64,000 nucleotides of DNA from Clostridiales bacterium CCNA10 (lineage in GTDB: Bacteria > Bacillota > Clostridia > Oscillospirales > Oscillospiraceae): the NCBI GenBank assembly GCA_003573975.1, contig AP018533.1, positions 2,728,319 through 2,792,318 of the forward strand. Direction: 5' to 3'. Shown in pieces: positions 15,607 to 22,363 of this stretch. Every line of letters starts with the position of its first letter. The stretch's first letter is position 1. The notes beneath the pieces were generated by a model. The model was not told the DNA's origin and searched no databases. It saw only the letters and a list, made by a program, of their open reading frames with translations. Both the position numbers and the translations under genes were made by a program.

Positions 15607-15747
15607 TCAGTGTCCGCAGCCCCGGCAGCTGCTGCAGTCACCGCCGCAGCCACCGCATTTCTTTCCTGCCTTATGATCCTTCCACAGGGAGCGGACCGCC
15701 AGACCCGCAGCACCCACTACACACAAGGCTACGATCCAAGTACCCAC
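15607..15747 (-). CDS. FeoB-associated Cys-rich membrane protein
   Basis: A 46-residue protein found by reading the gap after feoB. It has a GTG start at 15747 with AAAGGAG 7 nt upstream. The N-terminal TWIVALCVVGAAGLAVRSLW is one membrane segment. A Lys-rich turn and a Cys cluster (KKCGGCGGDCSSCRGCGH) end it. Six of the last 17 residues are Cys. This is the small FeoB-associated Cys-rich family (PF12669), usually the last gene of clostridial feo operons. It probably helps ferrous iron transport or handling at the membrane, but its exact role is not known. Confidence 0.88.
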   Translation of the reverse strand: MGTWIVALCVVGAAGLAVRSLWKDHKAGKKCGGCGGDCSSCRGCGH

Positions 15748-15805
15748 TTTAAAACTCCTTTCTGCTCAGGGACCCGCCGCAGCGGGCCCTCTGCTTCCTT
15801 CCATT

Positions 15806-18019
15806 TTATGCGTTGGCCACAGAGCGCACGTTCAGGCGCTCGTCCGCTCCGGGGCGATAGCCTCTGCGCGCCGCCAGATAGACCAGGGCTACCAGCGCGA
15901 TCCCGGCGGCCACAGTGCCAGCACCAAAGGCCACCTCGCCCAGCATCAGGCCGCCCAGCTGATAGACGATCAGCGAGATCACATAGGCAAAGCCGCACAT
16001 ATAGCCGATGGCGGCCAGGGTCCATTTCGTGTTGTTCATCTCCCGCTTGATGGCGCCCATGGCGGCAAAGCAGGGGGCGCACAGCAGGTTGAAGATCATG
16101 AAGCTGTAAGCCGCAATGGGGGTGAAGGCCGCATGGATCTGGGGCCAGATCTCCTCCCCCGCCTCCGAGATCTCACCGGTATACTGGAAGAGCACCCCAA
16201 AGGTAGCTACCACGTTCTCCTTAGCGACCAGGCCGGTGAAGGTGGCCACAGTGGAGCGCCAATCTCCAAAGCCCAGGGGGACAAAGATCACCGCGATGGC
16301 GCTGCCGATGGCGGCCAGCAGAGAGTGGTCGCTGTCCTCCACCATGCCGAAGCCCGCCTCTGTGAAGCCGAAGCCCTGGAGGAACCACATCAGAATGGCG
16401 GAGAGGAGGATGACCGTACCGGCCCGCTTGATGAAGGACCAGCCCCGCTCCCAGGTGGCCCGGAGCACGTTGCCCGCGGTGGGGGCGTGGTAGGCGGGCA
16501 GCTCCATCACAAAGGGGGCAGGCTCACCTGCGAAGGGCCTCGTCTTTTTCAGCATGACGCCGGAGAGGATGACCGCAGCCACACCGATGAAGTAGGCGGA
16601 GGTGGCCACCCAGGCGGAGCCGCCGAACAGGGCGCCCGCAAACAGTCCGATGATGGGCATCTTGGCTCCGCAGGGGATAAAGCCGGTGGTCATAATGGTC
16701 ATTTTGCGGTCCCGGTCCTGCTCAATGGTGCGGGAGGCCATGATGCCTGGGACGCCGCAGCCGGTGGCCACCAGCATGGGGATAAAGGACTTGCCGGACA
16801 GGCCGAAGCGGCGGAAGATCCGGTCCATGATGAAGGCGATGCGGGCCATATAGCCGCAGTCCTCCAGCACCGACAGCAGCAGGAAGAGCACCAGCATCTG
16901 GGGAACAAAGCCCAGTACAGCGCCCACACCGGCCACAATGCCATCCTGGATCAGGCCGTAGAGCACAGAGCCCTCCACCACGTTCAACGCCCCCAGCACG
17001 GCGTCAAACCAGCCGGGAACGATCTCTCCAAAGAGCACATCGTTGGCCCAGTCGGTGCCAAAGGTGCCGATCCCGATGCCCCAGGGGTCGCCGCTGCCGT
17101 CAAACAGGGCGGCGGGAGAGGTCCCCATGGCAATGGCATAGACCAGGCCCATCACCACCACGAAGATGGGCAGGGCCAGGATCCGGTTGGTCACGATCCG
17201 GTCGATCCGGTCCGAGACGGTCATTCCGCTGCGGTTCTTCTGATAGGCCCCCTTTAGCATGGAGGTGATGTACTCATAGCGCTCGTTGGTGATGATGGAT
17301 TCGCTGTCGTCGTCCAACTCCCGCTCACAGGCAGTGACAATCTCCTCCAGCGGTCCGGCCAGCTCCTGGCCCGCCAGCTGCTCCATCACCTTGTTGTCCC
17401 GCTCAAACAGCTTCACCTCATACCAGCACAGCTGCTCCTGGGGAACTGTACCGGCGATCAGACCACCGATCTGCTCCAGGGCCTCTTCTACCCGGCCGGA
17501 AAACCGGTGCCGGCAGCCCTGCCAAGTCCCAGCCTTGGCCATCTCCACCGCCTTGGCATACAACTCCTTCAGCCCGGTCCCCTTCAGGGCGGACACCTCG
17601 ACCACGGGGCAGCCCAGCTGCTCCGACAGCTTCACCGCGCTGATCTGATCTCCGTTTTTCCGGACCAGATCCATCATGTTCAGGGCCACCACCACCGGGA
17701 TCCCCATCTCCAGAACCTGAGTGGTCAGATATAGGTTGCGTTCCAGATTGGTGGCGTCCACCAGATTGAGGATGGCGTCGGGACGCTCATTGATCAGGTA
17801 GTCCCGGCTGACCACTTCTTCCAAGGTATAGGGGGACAGGGAATAGATCCCGGGCAGGTCGGTGACCACCACATCAGAATATCCCCTCAGCTTTCCTTCC
17901 TTCTTCTCCACCGTCACGCCGGGCCAGTTGCCTACATACTGGTTTGCGCCCGTCATGGCGTTGAACATGGTGGTCTTTCCGCAGTTTGGGTTGCCCACCA
18001 ACGCCATTTTGATCGACAC
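15806..18019 (-). CDS. feoB: Ferrous iron transport protein FeoB
   Basis: A 737-residue Fe2+ transporter. The N-terminal GTPase has G1 GNPNCGKTT at residues 8-16, G3 DLPGIYSL and G4 NMMD, with a helical spacer domain up to about residue 270. The membrane part carries the Gate motifs, including MLVATGCGVPGIMASRTIE and the second Cys-containing region LLCAPCFAAMGAI. It imports Fe2+ under reducing, anaerobic conditions. It follows two feoA genes and precedes the Cys-rich protein in one operon. A 14-bp palindrome (TTAGC-TTAT-GCTAA) lies 27 nt upstream of its start. Confidence 0.95.
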   Translation of the reverse strand: MSIKMALVGNPNCGKTTMFNAMTGANQYVGNWPGVTVEKKEGKLRGYSDVVVTDLPGIYSLSPYTLEEVVSRDYLINERPDAILNLVDATNLERNLYLTTQVLEMGIPVVVALNMMDLVRKNGDQISAVKLSEQLGCPVVEVSALKGTGLKELYAKAVEMAKAGTWQGCRHRFSGRVEEALEQIGGLIAGTVPQEQLCWYEVKLFERDNKVMEQLAGQELAGPLEEIVTACERELDDDSESIITNERYEYITSMLKGAYQKNRSGMTVSDRIDRIVTNRILALPIFVVVMGLVYAIAMGTSPAALFDGSGDPWGIGIGTFGTDWANDVLFGEIVPGWFDAVLGALNVVEGSVLYGLIQDGIVAGVGAVLGFVPQMLVLFLLLSVLEDCGYMARIAFIMDRIFRRFGLSGKSFIPMLVATGCGVPGIMASRTIEQDRDRKMTIMTTGFIPCGAKMPIIGLFAGALFGGSAWVATSAYFIGVAAVILSGVMLKKTRPFAGEPAPFVMELPAYHAPTAGNVLRATWERGWSFIKRAGTVILLSAILMWFLQGFGFTEAGFGMVEDSDHSLLAAIGSAIAVIFVPLGFGDWRSTVATFTGLVAKENVVATFGVLFQYTGEISEAGEEIWPQIHAAFTPIAAYSFMIFNLLCAPCFAAMGAIKREMNNTKWTLAAIGYMCGFAYVISLIVYQLGGLMLGEVAFGAGTVAAGIALVALVYLAARRGYRPGADERLNVRSVANA

Positions 18020-18045
18020 GACTCCTTCTCCTCCTTATTTCTTTA

Positions 18046-18059
18046 TTAGCTTATGCTAA
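18046..18059. promoter_or_regulatory. Palindrome upstream of feoB, possible metal-regulator box
   Basis: TTAGC-TTAT-GCTAA is a 5-4-5 palindrome in the feoA-feoB gap. The half GTTAGC/GCTAAC is repeated twice at the operon promoter (18665-18670, 18718-18723). It resembles the half-site of DtxR/IdeR boxes (AGGTTAGC). Confidence 0.5.
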
Positions 18060-18130
18060 CCTTTCTGCAAACTTCTGGTTCTCAAATCATATTCTGCTCC
18101 CATGGCCCTCCAGGAACCGGAGCAGACCAG

Positions 18131-18355
18131 TCACTCCACCAGAATCATATCCGCATCTCCCTTGCGCAGAGAGAGCTCATAGCCCCGCACCGTGACCTCC
18201 ACCGGATCTCCCAGAGGCGCCACCTTTCGCACATAGACCGAGGCCCCCTTGGTGATCCCCATATCCATGATCCGGCGCTTGACCGGTCCCTCTCCCTGAA
18301 GCTTCTGCACAGTGACAGTCTCGCCGCACTTGACCTGCTTGAGCGTTCTACCCAT
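18131..18355 (-). CDS. feoA: FeoA domain protein (second copy)
   Basis: A 74-residue SH3-like FeoA. It has the family pattern LKQVKCGETVTVQKLQG, RRIMDMGITKGASVYVRK, and GYELSLRKGDADMILVE. FeoA is a small cytosolic protein that supports FeoB, probably through its GTPase domain. It is the middle gene between another feoA (18393-18602) and feoB. Two diverged feoA genes before feoB are common in Clostridia. Confidence 0.92.
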   Translation of the reverse strand: MGRTLKQVKCGETVTVQKLQGEGPVKRRIMDMGITKGASVYVRKVAPLGDPVEVTVRGYELSLRKGDADMILVE

Positions 18356-18392
18356 TTCTGATATTCTCCCTTTCTGTTTCTCGCCGGAGCGG

Positions 18393-18602
18393 TCAAACCA
18401 TGATGCGGTTGGCCATTCCTCTGCTAATCGCCACCCGGCTCTCTTTGATGTTGACGATGAGATCCCCGTTCAATTCTGAGATCACACGCACGCTCCCGCC
18501 CACAACAAACCCCAGGCTCTCCAAAAAACGGCGCGTCTCGTCCTTCCCCTTGATGGCTTTGATGCAGACCTCGCTGCCAGCCGGAGACAGAGATAACGGC
18601 AT
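18393..18602 (-). CDS. feoA: FeoA domain protein (first copy)
   Basis: A 69-residue FeoA domain protein, the first gene of the feo operon. The motifs are KGKDETRRFLESLGFVVGGS, VRVISELNGDLIVNIKESRV and the typical C-terminal AISRGMANRIMV. It differs clearly from the second copy, so the two may not be equivalent. A near-consensus promoter with GTTAGC elements lies 85-113 nt upstream. Confidence 0.9.
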   Translation of the reverse strand: MPLSLSPAGSEVCIKAIKGKDETRRFLESLGFVVGGSVRVISELNGDLIVNIKESRVAISRGMANRIMV

Positions 18603-18664
18603 AATGATGACCTTCCCCTTTCTTCTCTCCGGCGAACCAACTTCGTATCCGCCGGTTTGCTTTC

Positions 18665-18724
18665 GCTAACTTTTTGATCGTCCTAGAGTTTACCATAGGC
18701 AACCGCAGTTGTCAATAGCTAACC
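18665..18724 (-). promoter_or_regulatory. feo operon promoter with GTTAGC elements
   Basis: On the minus strand, TTGACA (18715-18710), 17 nt, TAAACT (18692-18687). A GGTTAGCT element abuts the -35 upstream (18724-18717), and a second GTTAGC lies downstream of the -10 (18670-18665). The placement suits repression by an iron-dependent DtxR-like protein. Confidence 0.72.
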
Positions 18725-18747
18725 TTCGATTTATTTTCCACAAAGAA

Positions 18748-18776
18748 TTGACTTTTTTTCGATCTTTGTGTATCAT
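18748..18776 (+). promoter_or_regulatory. Promoter of an unassigned transcript
   Basis: TTGACT (18748-18753), 17 nt, TATCAT (18771-18776), divergent from the feo promoter. No protein-coding frame with a ribosome binding site follows; a structured RNA is likely. Confidence 0.65.
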
Positions 18777-18782
18777 AGTAGC

Positions 18783-18965
18783 TGTTTAAAAGGGGGGCGT
18801 CCTGTCCTCTTCCCGTCCCAAGGTTGGCTTGAGATATGTGGCATCCTTGGAGTTAATATGACACATTATTATAAAAATCCAACCGCTTCCAGCGCGTGAG
18901 ACAGCGTTCTTGCGCAAGGGCACACGGCAGCTTTTGGAGCAAGGCCCTTTGAAGGACAGTATGCT
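18783..18965 (+). ncRNA. Putative structured non-coding RNA (6S-like candidate)
   Basis: About 180 nt follow the promoter at 18748-18776 before AT-rich DNA begins. The ends can pair (CTGTCCT near 18802-18808 with AGGACAG near 18953-18959). Inside, CCAAGG/CCTTGG and GGTTGG/CCAACC can pair in alternative ways, and CTTGCGCAAG forms a small hairpin. The length and long-hairpin layout recall 6S RNA. I could not match the sequence with confidence to any known family, so this is a candidate only. The rest of the gap up to tRNA-Leu holds an AT-rich inverted repeat (18984-18992 / 19005-19013) and nothing else recognised. Confidence 0.4.
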
Positions 18966-19156
18966 GTTCAATTTTGTTCAATATATAAATTTGCGGTCGC
19001 GATTAAATTTATAAATGTCAACTCCTATACCAACCTCAGACCACAGATATGATAATTTTTCTGCAAAGATCTGATTGTTGTTGTCGACGCGGATTAAGCC
19101 TTAGGTTCCGTTTTGGGTAGTTCTCCTCAAGTTAGCATAGAGGGAAAATTGAATAT

Positions 19157-19241
19157 GCGCCTGTGATGGAATTGGTAGACATGCGAGATTTAGGTTCTCG
19201 TGCAGCGATGCGTGTGGGTTCGAGTCCCTTCAGGCGCACCA
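19157..19241 (+). tRNA. tRNA-Leu (UAG)
   Basis: An 85-nt class II tRNA. The acceptor GCGCCTG pairs with CAGGCGC, followed by A and an encoded CCA. The anticodon stem CGAGA/TCTCG holds the loop TTTAGGT, giving anticodon UAG. A long variable arm and the T-loop GTTCGAGTC are present. The gene is the probable integration landmark of the mobile element that follows. Confidence 0.95.
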
Positions 19242-19248
19242 AACCAAT

Positions 19249-19259
19249 ATAATCCGAAC
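19249..19259 (+). other. Candidate attL (left end of mobile element)
   Basis: ATAATCCGAAC occurs here, 8 nt after tRNA-Leu, and again at 29272-29282, 3 nt after the serine recombinase stop. The two direct repeats bound about 10.02 kb that contain all the mobilization and restriction genes. Confidence 0.55.
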
Positions 19260-19296
19260 TTGTTTCCGATAGGAGATGGGTTCGGATTATTTATTT
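19251..19296 (+). terminator. tRNA-Leu terminator, left junction version
   Basis: AATCCGAAC (19251-19259) pairs perfectly with GTTCGGATT (19280-19288), followed by ATTTATTTT. The 5' arm is the candidate att core, and the 3' arm would be supplied by the inserted element. Confidence 0.75.
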
Positions 19297-19401
19297 TCTT
19301 TGACCGTTACGAAACCGCCTATTTTCGCAACGGGGTGAAGCGCAAACCGACTTCCAAGCCAAGAGGGCCACGGAAAAAGAAGAAATCCATATAAACGCAA
19401 A

Positions 19402-19442
19402 AAAAGCGGGGTGCCACCCTTTTCGGATGACACCCCGCTTTT
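19402..19442. terminator. Bidirectional terminator at the end of the relaxase operon
   Basis: AAAAGCGGGGTG and CACCCCGCTTTT pair around a 17-nt loop, with A and T runs on the two sides. It lies just beyond the 59-residue gene on the minus strand. Confidence 0.85.
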
Positions 19443-19451
19443 GCTATGCCA

Positions 19452-19631
19452 TTATTCTGTTTTTGCCTCTTGCTTCTCCATTTCTCTCTGCTTCTTCCAT
19501 TCAGAAAACTCCCGCTGCCCTTCCTCGCTCTCATAGAAGGCCAGAATGTCCGGCAGGATGCAGCGGGCTATTGCTTCGATCTGGTGCTGGGGAATATCGG
19601 TGTTGTTGATCAGCTTTTTTCTTCTACCCAA
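19452..19631 (-). CDS. Small acidic/basic protein of the relaxase operon
   Basis: A 59-residue protein of unknown function. I chose the TTG start at 19631, since GGAGG lies 5 nt upstream; the frame also runs upstream to an ATG at 19739, which overlaps the relaxase end. The sequence starts GRRKKLINNTDIPQHQIEAI and ends in a highly charged helix (FSEWKKQREMEKQEAKTE). Similar short genes often follow mobilization relaxases in gut Firmicute elements. It is 28 nt downstream of the relaxase and surely co-transcribed. Confidence 0.6.
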   Translation of the reverse strand: MGRRKKLINNTDIPQHQIEAIARCILPDILAFYESEEGQREFSEWKKQREMEKQEAKTE

Positions 19632-19659
19632 ATGTACCTCCGTGTTTCTCAAAGATGGT

Positions 19660-20613
19660 TTACAGATCGTGATCTTTGGGTCGCTGCTGGTGCTGCTCTC
19701 TGAGTATCCGACGCACCTCAGGGGGAATACTCTCCACAAACCGCCGCAGCCGCTCGTTTTCCTTTTTCAGTGTCAATACCTCCATCTTCTTCTGGATGCT
19801 CTTTTCGCTGTTGACCTTTTCCTTCAGGCCCTCGTTCTCCTGCGTCAGATAGTCAATGGTAGCCTGGTACTTCTTCATCTGCCCCAAGTGCTTCTCCAGC
19901 CGGGAGAAGTACGGCCCCACCATCTCCAAAATCTCGTCTCGCTTCTTCCCAGCGTTCAGCACCCCGATTTCCGACACCGCCTTTTCTATGGCCTGCTGCT
20001 GCCGGGTCAGATCTATGGACTGCTTGAACAACCATGTGGGAATGTGCTTTCGTTTGGTGACAAGGGCGCTCTCGCCCCGCTTGAGGACGGGGAACGCCTT
20101 TTTCATGTGGGCGTGAAACTCGTCCTGCCATTGGGAGAGCTGCGCCCGGTTGCCCAAAATCTCCTTGGCGGACAGCCGCCCGTCCTCCGTAATGGGGGTG
20201 AAGCACAGATGGAGGTGGGGCGTCTTTTCGTCCATGTGTACCACGGCGGAGAAGATGTTCCCCCGGCCTACCTTCTTCTCCATAAAGGCTACCGCTTCGG
20301 TGAAGTAGGCTTGTATTTCTTTCTTGCTTCGGTCTGTGAAGAACTCCGGACTGGCGGTAATCAGCGTGTCCACAAACATAGTGCTGTCCTTCCTGGTACG
20401 GCACCCCGCCGCCTTGATGCGAGTGTCAATTTCCTTTCGGTACTTCTGAGTAGGCTGAATAATGTGAAAATTGTCCTTGCTTTTACTGATGTCAATATCG
20501 GGATTGCTGGCGTACTTCTCCTTTGTGCGCTCGTGGTGTGCTTCCAATGCCCCTGCCGGCCCCGCCTTGTGTTTGGCAAAGCGTAAAATTGCGTGCTGTG
20601 CTTTTTGTGCCAT
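19660..20613 (-). CDS. MobV-family (Pre/Mob) relaxase
   Basis: A 317-residue plasmid recombination/mobilization protein. The N-terminal half is the relaxase domain, with KAQHAILRFAKHKAGPAGAL as the conserved start and HMDEKTPHLHLCFTP as the metal-binding HxDE-PHxH motif of MobV. It nicks oriT and leads the transferred strand using a coupling and transfer system supplied in trans. The C-terminal part (about residues 215-300) is a coiled coil (YLTQENEGLKEKVNSEKSIQ onward). A GGAGG lies 4 nt before the start. It shows that the island is mobilizable rather than self-transmissible, as no type IV secretion genes are seen. Confidence 0.92.
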   Translation of the reverse strand: MAQKAQHAILRFAKHKAGPAGALEAHHERTKEKYASNPDIDISKSKDNFHIIQPTQKYRKEIDTRIKAAGCRTRKDSTMFVDTLITASPEFFTDRSKKEIQAYFTEAVAFMEKKVGRGNIFSAVVHMDEKTPHLHLCFTPITEDGRLSAKEILGNRAQLSQWQDEFHAHMKKAFPVLKRGESALVTKRKHIPTWLFKQSIDLTRQQQAIEKAVSEIGVLNAGKKRDEILEMVGPYFSRLEKHLGQMKKYQATIDYLTQENEGLKEKVNSEKSIQKKMEVLTLKKENERLRRFVESIPPEVRRILREQHQQRPKDHDL

Positions 20614-20622
20614 TGTACCTCC

Positions 20623-20835
20623 TTACCGCTTGCGCTTGACCCAGACAATGTCATAGTCCAGCACATCCGCAAGCTCCACGGCTTCTTGGTATCGCAGGGA
20701 AGCCCGACGCAATTTGCCGGATAGATTGGGGACGCTGCGGCTCCAATCGTAATCGTCGTACAGCCTATCCACCACCTCTGTCATGGTCATGCCAGAACGG
20801 ACAATATAGGACTTGATTTCTTCTCGAATGCCCAT
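20623..20835 (-). CDS. Small helix-turn-helix-like protein of the mobilization operon (DUF6471-like)
   Basis: A 70-residue protein. The ATG at 20835 has GAAAGGAG upstream and is preferred over an ATG at 20874. The sequence IREEIKSYIVRSGMTMTEVVD, then WSRSVPNLSGKLRRASLRYQEAVELADVLDYDI, has the shape of a small repressor helix-turn-helix. It resembles DUF6471-type proteins found next to relaxases in gut Firmicute elements. It may regulate the relaxase or bind oriT. It lies 9 nt before the relaxase start. Confidence 0.7.
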   Translation of the reverse strand: MGIREEIKSYIVRSGMTMTEVVDRLYDDYDWSRSVPNLSGKLRRASLRYQEAVELADVLDYDIVWVKRKR

Positions 20836-21066
20836 TGTTCTCTCTCCTTTCCATGTCTGCCCCACAAAGAGCAATATTCGGTTTCGCTGTTTTGTGTGGG
20901 ATTTGCCGGAAATGAAAAAAAGCCCGCCAAACCGTGAACTCCGTTCGCTTTACGGTGGCGCGCTCTCCAGAAAATAACCGACACAAAAACAGTCAATCGT
21001 TCATTCAACGGCGATCCTTCAAAAATTCGGGGGAATTTTCACCTCTTTTCATCCGGCTAGAGCGCA
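20836..21066. other. Non-coding region upstream of the relaxase operon, possible oriT
   Basis: No gene is seen. It contains GTGTGGGATTTGCCGG, an A-rich stretch, and an imperfect inverted repeat around CCGTGAAC / GCTTTACGG (20933-20957). For MobV systems oriT usually lies just upstream of the relaxase operon, which fits this place. The assignment rests mainly on position. Confidence 0.3.
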
Positions 21067-21105
21067 AAAAAGCCACGCACAACCTTCTGGTCTGCGTGGC
21101 TTTCA
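21067..21105. terminator. Terminator of the sigma-like gene
   Basis: AAAGCCACGCA and TGCGTGGCTTT form a perfect 11-bp stem with A and T runs on both sides, overlapping the last codons of the minus-strand gene. Confidence 0.85.
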
Positions 21106-21966
21106 TACGCTGCATCTGTACTTTTGAAGTTTCTTTTTTACCGCCTCCACTCGTTTGATAACTCCGCTGTGGTTTTTATACCCCAGCTTGTCCGCAATTT
21201 CCTCGTAAGTAAATCCATCCTGTCTCAGTTCAACAATCTGCCGATCTTTCAGGGGCAAGGTCTTTAAAAACCGTTCCACAAAGTCCTTAGCGATCACATA
21301 TTCCTCTACATTTTGGCTTGGATCTGGAATATGGAAAACAGGACTGTCGTCATCACTGTTTTCCAGCATTCCTTCCAGTGAAACGGTCTGTACCTTCTTG
21401 GAGCGGGTGTGATACCACCTGCGGAGGAAGTCTTTGCGAGCGTTGGTATCCCATTTTTCAAAATCTTCATCGCAGGGCATTTCTCGCACGATGTCCAAAA
21501 TTGGTTGCCACCCCTGCTCCGTAATCGCACGCTTCACCACATGGGCAAATAATTCTCTTACCTGATCGGCGTCTGGGAGCGGAATTTGTGTTCCAGGCTT
21601 CATGCGAAATAAAAGCTGCAATCCCCAACCACATTCCTGATCTATTAAGCTGGCCCAAAGTGGTAGCGCATAGGAGAGCCGCCAAACTGGACAGTAGCCA
21701 GTGTAGTGTTCTTTCCACCCGCCAAAGCCAAAGTGCGGAAAGGCCAAAGCAGCGGTGGCATCCATGATGTCCTTCAAGAAAGCGTCGCTGTCGAGCAAGT
21801 CCATCATCGGTTCGGATGCCGCTATTTCAGAAAGACACCGTGGCAGTGCATTCAGCGTAGGATACCTAACGATCTGGTCTTCCGGGATAAGATAGACAAG
21901 AGGCAGATAGCGGATGTTGCTGTCAAAGGGAAAAGTTACTTGCATATGCGGATGTGGTTCGTCCAT
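21103..21966 (-). CDS. Sigma-70-like HTH regulator of the mobile element
   Basis: A 287-residue protein. The C-terminal 70 residues have a sigma region 4-like helix-turn-helix (AKDFVERFLKTLPLKDRQIV, then FTYEEIADKLGYKNHSGVIKRVEAVKK). The first 210 residues are not recognised; they contain several Trp/Tyr/Pro-rich blocks (FGFGGWKEHYTGYCPVWRLSY) and no obvious region 2. It is probably a transcription regulator of element genes, not a complete sigma factor. AAAAGGAGGTCA lies 5 nt upstream of the start. It faces away from the restriction-modification genes. Confidence 0.7.
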   Translation of the reverse strand: MDEPHPHMQVTFPFDSNIRYLPLVYLIPEDQIVRYPTLNALPRCLSEIAASEPMMDLLDSDAFLKDIMDATAALAFPHFGFGGWKEHYTGYCPVWRLSYALPLWASLIDQECGWGLQLLFRMKPGTQIPLPDADQVRELFAHVVKRAITEQGWQPILDIVREMPCDEDFEKWDTNARKDFLRRWYHTRSKKVQTVSLEGMLENSDDDSPVFHIPDPSQNVEEYVIAKDFVERFLKTLPLKDRQIVELRQDGFTYEEIADKLGYKNHSGVIKRVEAVKKKLQKYRCSV

Positions 21967-22091
21967 AGGGCTGACCTCCTTTTATGTTTTAAAATATGTT
22001 ATATATTATAATACGACATAAGTATATGCTTTTTGTTCCTAAAATTCAAAAATATTTTTGGCGTATATACGGGCAGTTGCTTAAAAAGCCC

Positions 22092-22120
22092 TTGCCTAAT
22101 TTCGCTTAAACGAATATACT
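22092..22120 (+). promoter_or_regulatory. Promoter of the restriction-modification operon with palindrome
   Basis: TTGCCT (22092-22097), 17 nt, TATACT (22115-22120). The spacer holds the near-palindrome TTCGCTTAAACGAA (22101-22114), a possible operator for the small HTH protein encoded next. Confidence 0.65.
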
Positions 22121-22168
22121 AATAATGGTTTAATATTACCCCATGAGACAAACTTTGAGGTGTCACAA

Positions 22169-22363
22169 GTGAACGGATATATGACGGTACAGGAAGCCGC
22201 TGAAAAATGGGGCGTGACTCCCCGGCAAGTCCAAATTTTGTGCAAAGAAAACCGAATTGCCGGTGCGGCGCGTATGAGTCGGATTTGGATCATCCCAGAA
22301 AATGCAGAAAAGCCGACTAAAGATAGCAATACAAGAGCGAGGACAAAAGATGACAAACAATAA
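22169..22363 (+). CDS. Small excisionase/MerR-type HTH protein, possible R-M controller
   Basis: A 64-residue protein with a GTG start at 22169, supported by GAGGTG 6 nt upstream. The sequence YMTVQEAAEKWGVTPRQVQILCKENRI is an HTH_17/excisionase-like winged helix. ARMSRIWIIPENAEKPT is the typical wing and tail. Its stop overlaps the methyltransferase start by 14 nt, so translation is coupled. It may act as a controller of the restriction-modification operon or as a general element regulator. A palindrome in the promoter spacer is a plausible target. Confidence 0.75.
   Translation: MNGYMTVQEAAEKWGVTPRQVQILCKENRIAGAARMSRIWIIPENAEKPTKDSNTRARTKDDKQ

Noticed and set aside
18786..18971. A 61-codon minus-strand frame inside the structured region
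   Set aside because: It lies opposite the proposed transcript and has no start signal.
19200..19394. A 64-codon frame beginning in tRNA-Leu
   Set aside because: It starts inside the tRNA and crosses its terminator; the Lys-rich end has no further support.
21103..21966. A complete sigma factor in the mobile element
   Set aside because: Only the C-terminal region 4-like helix-turn-helix is visible; no region 2 can be seen.
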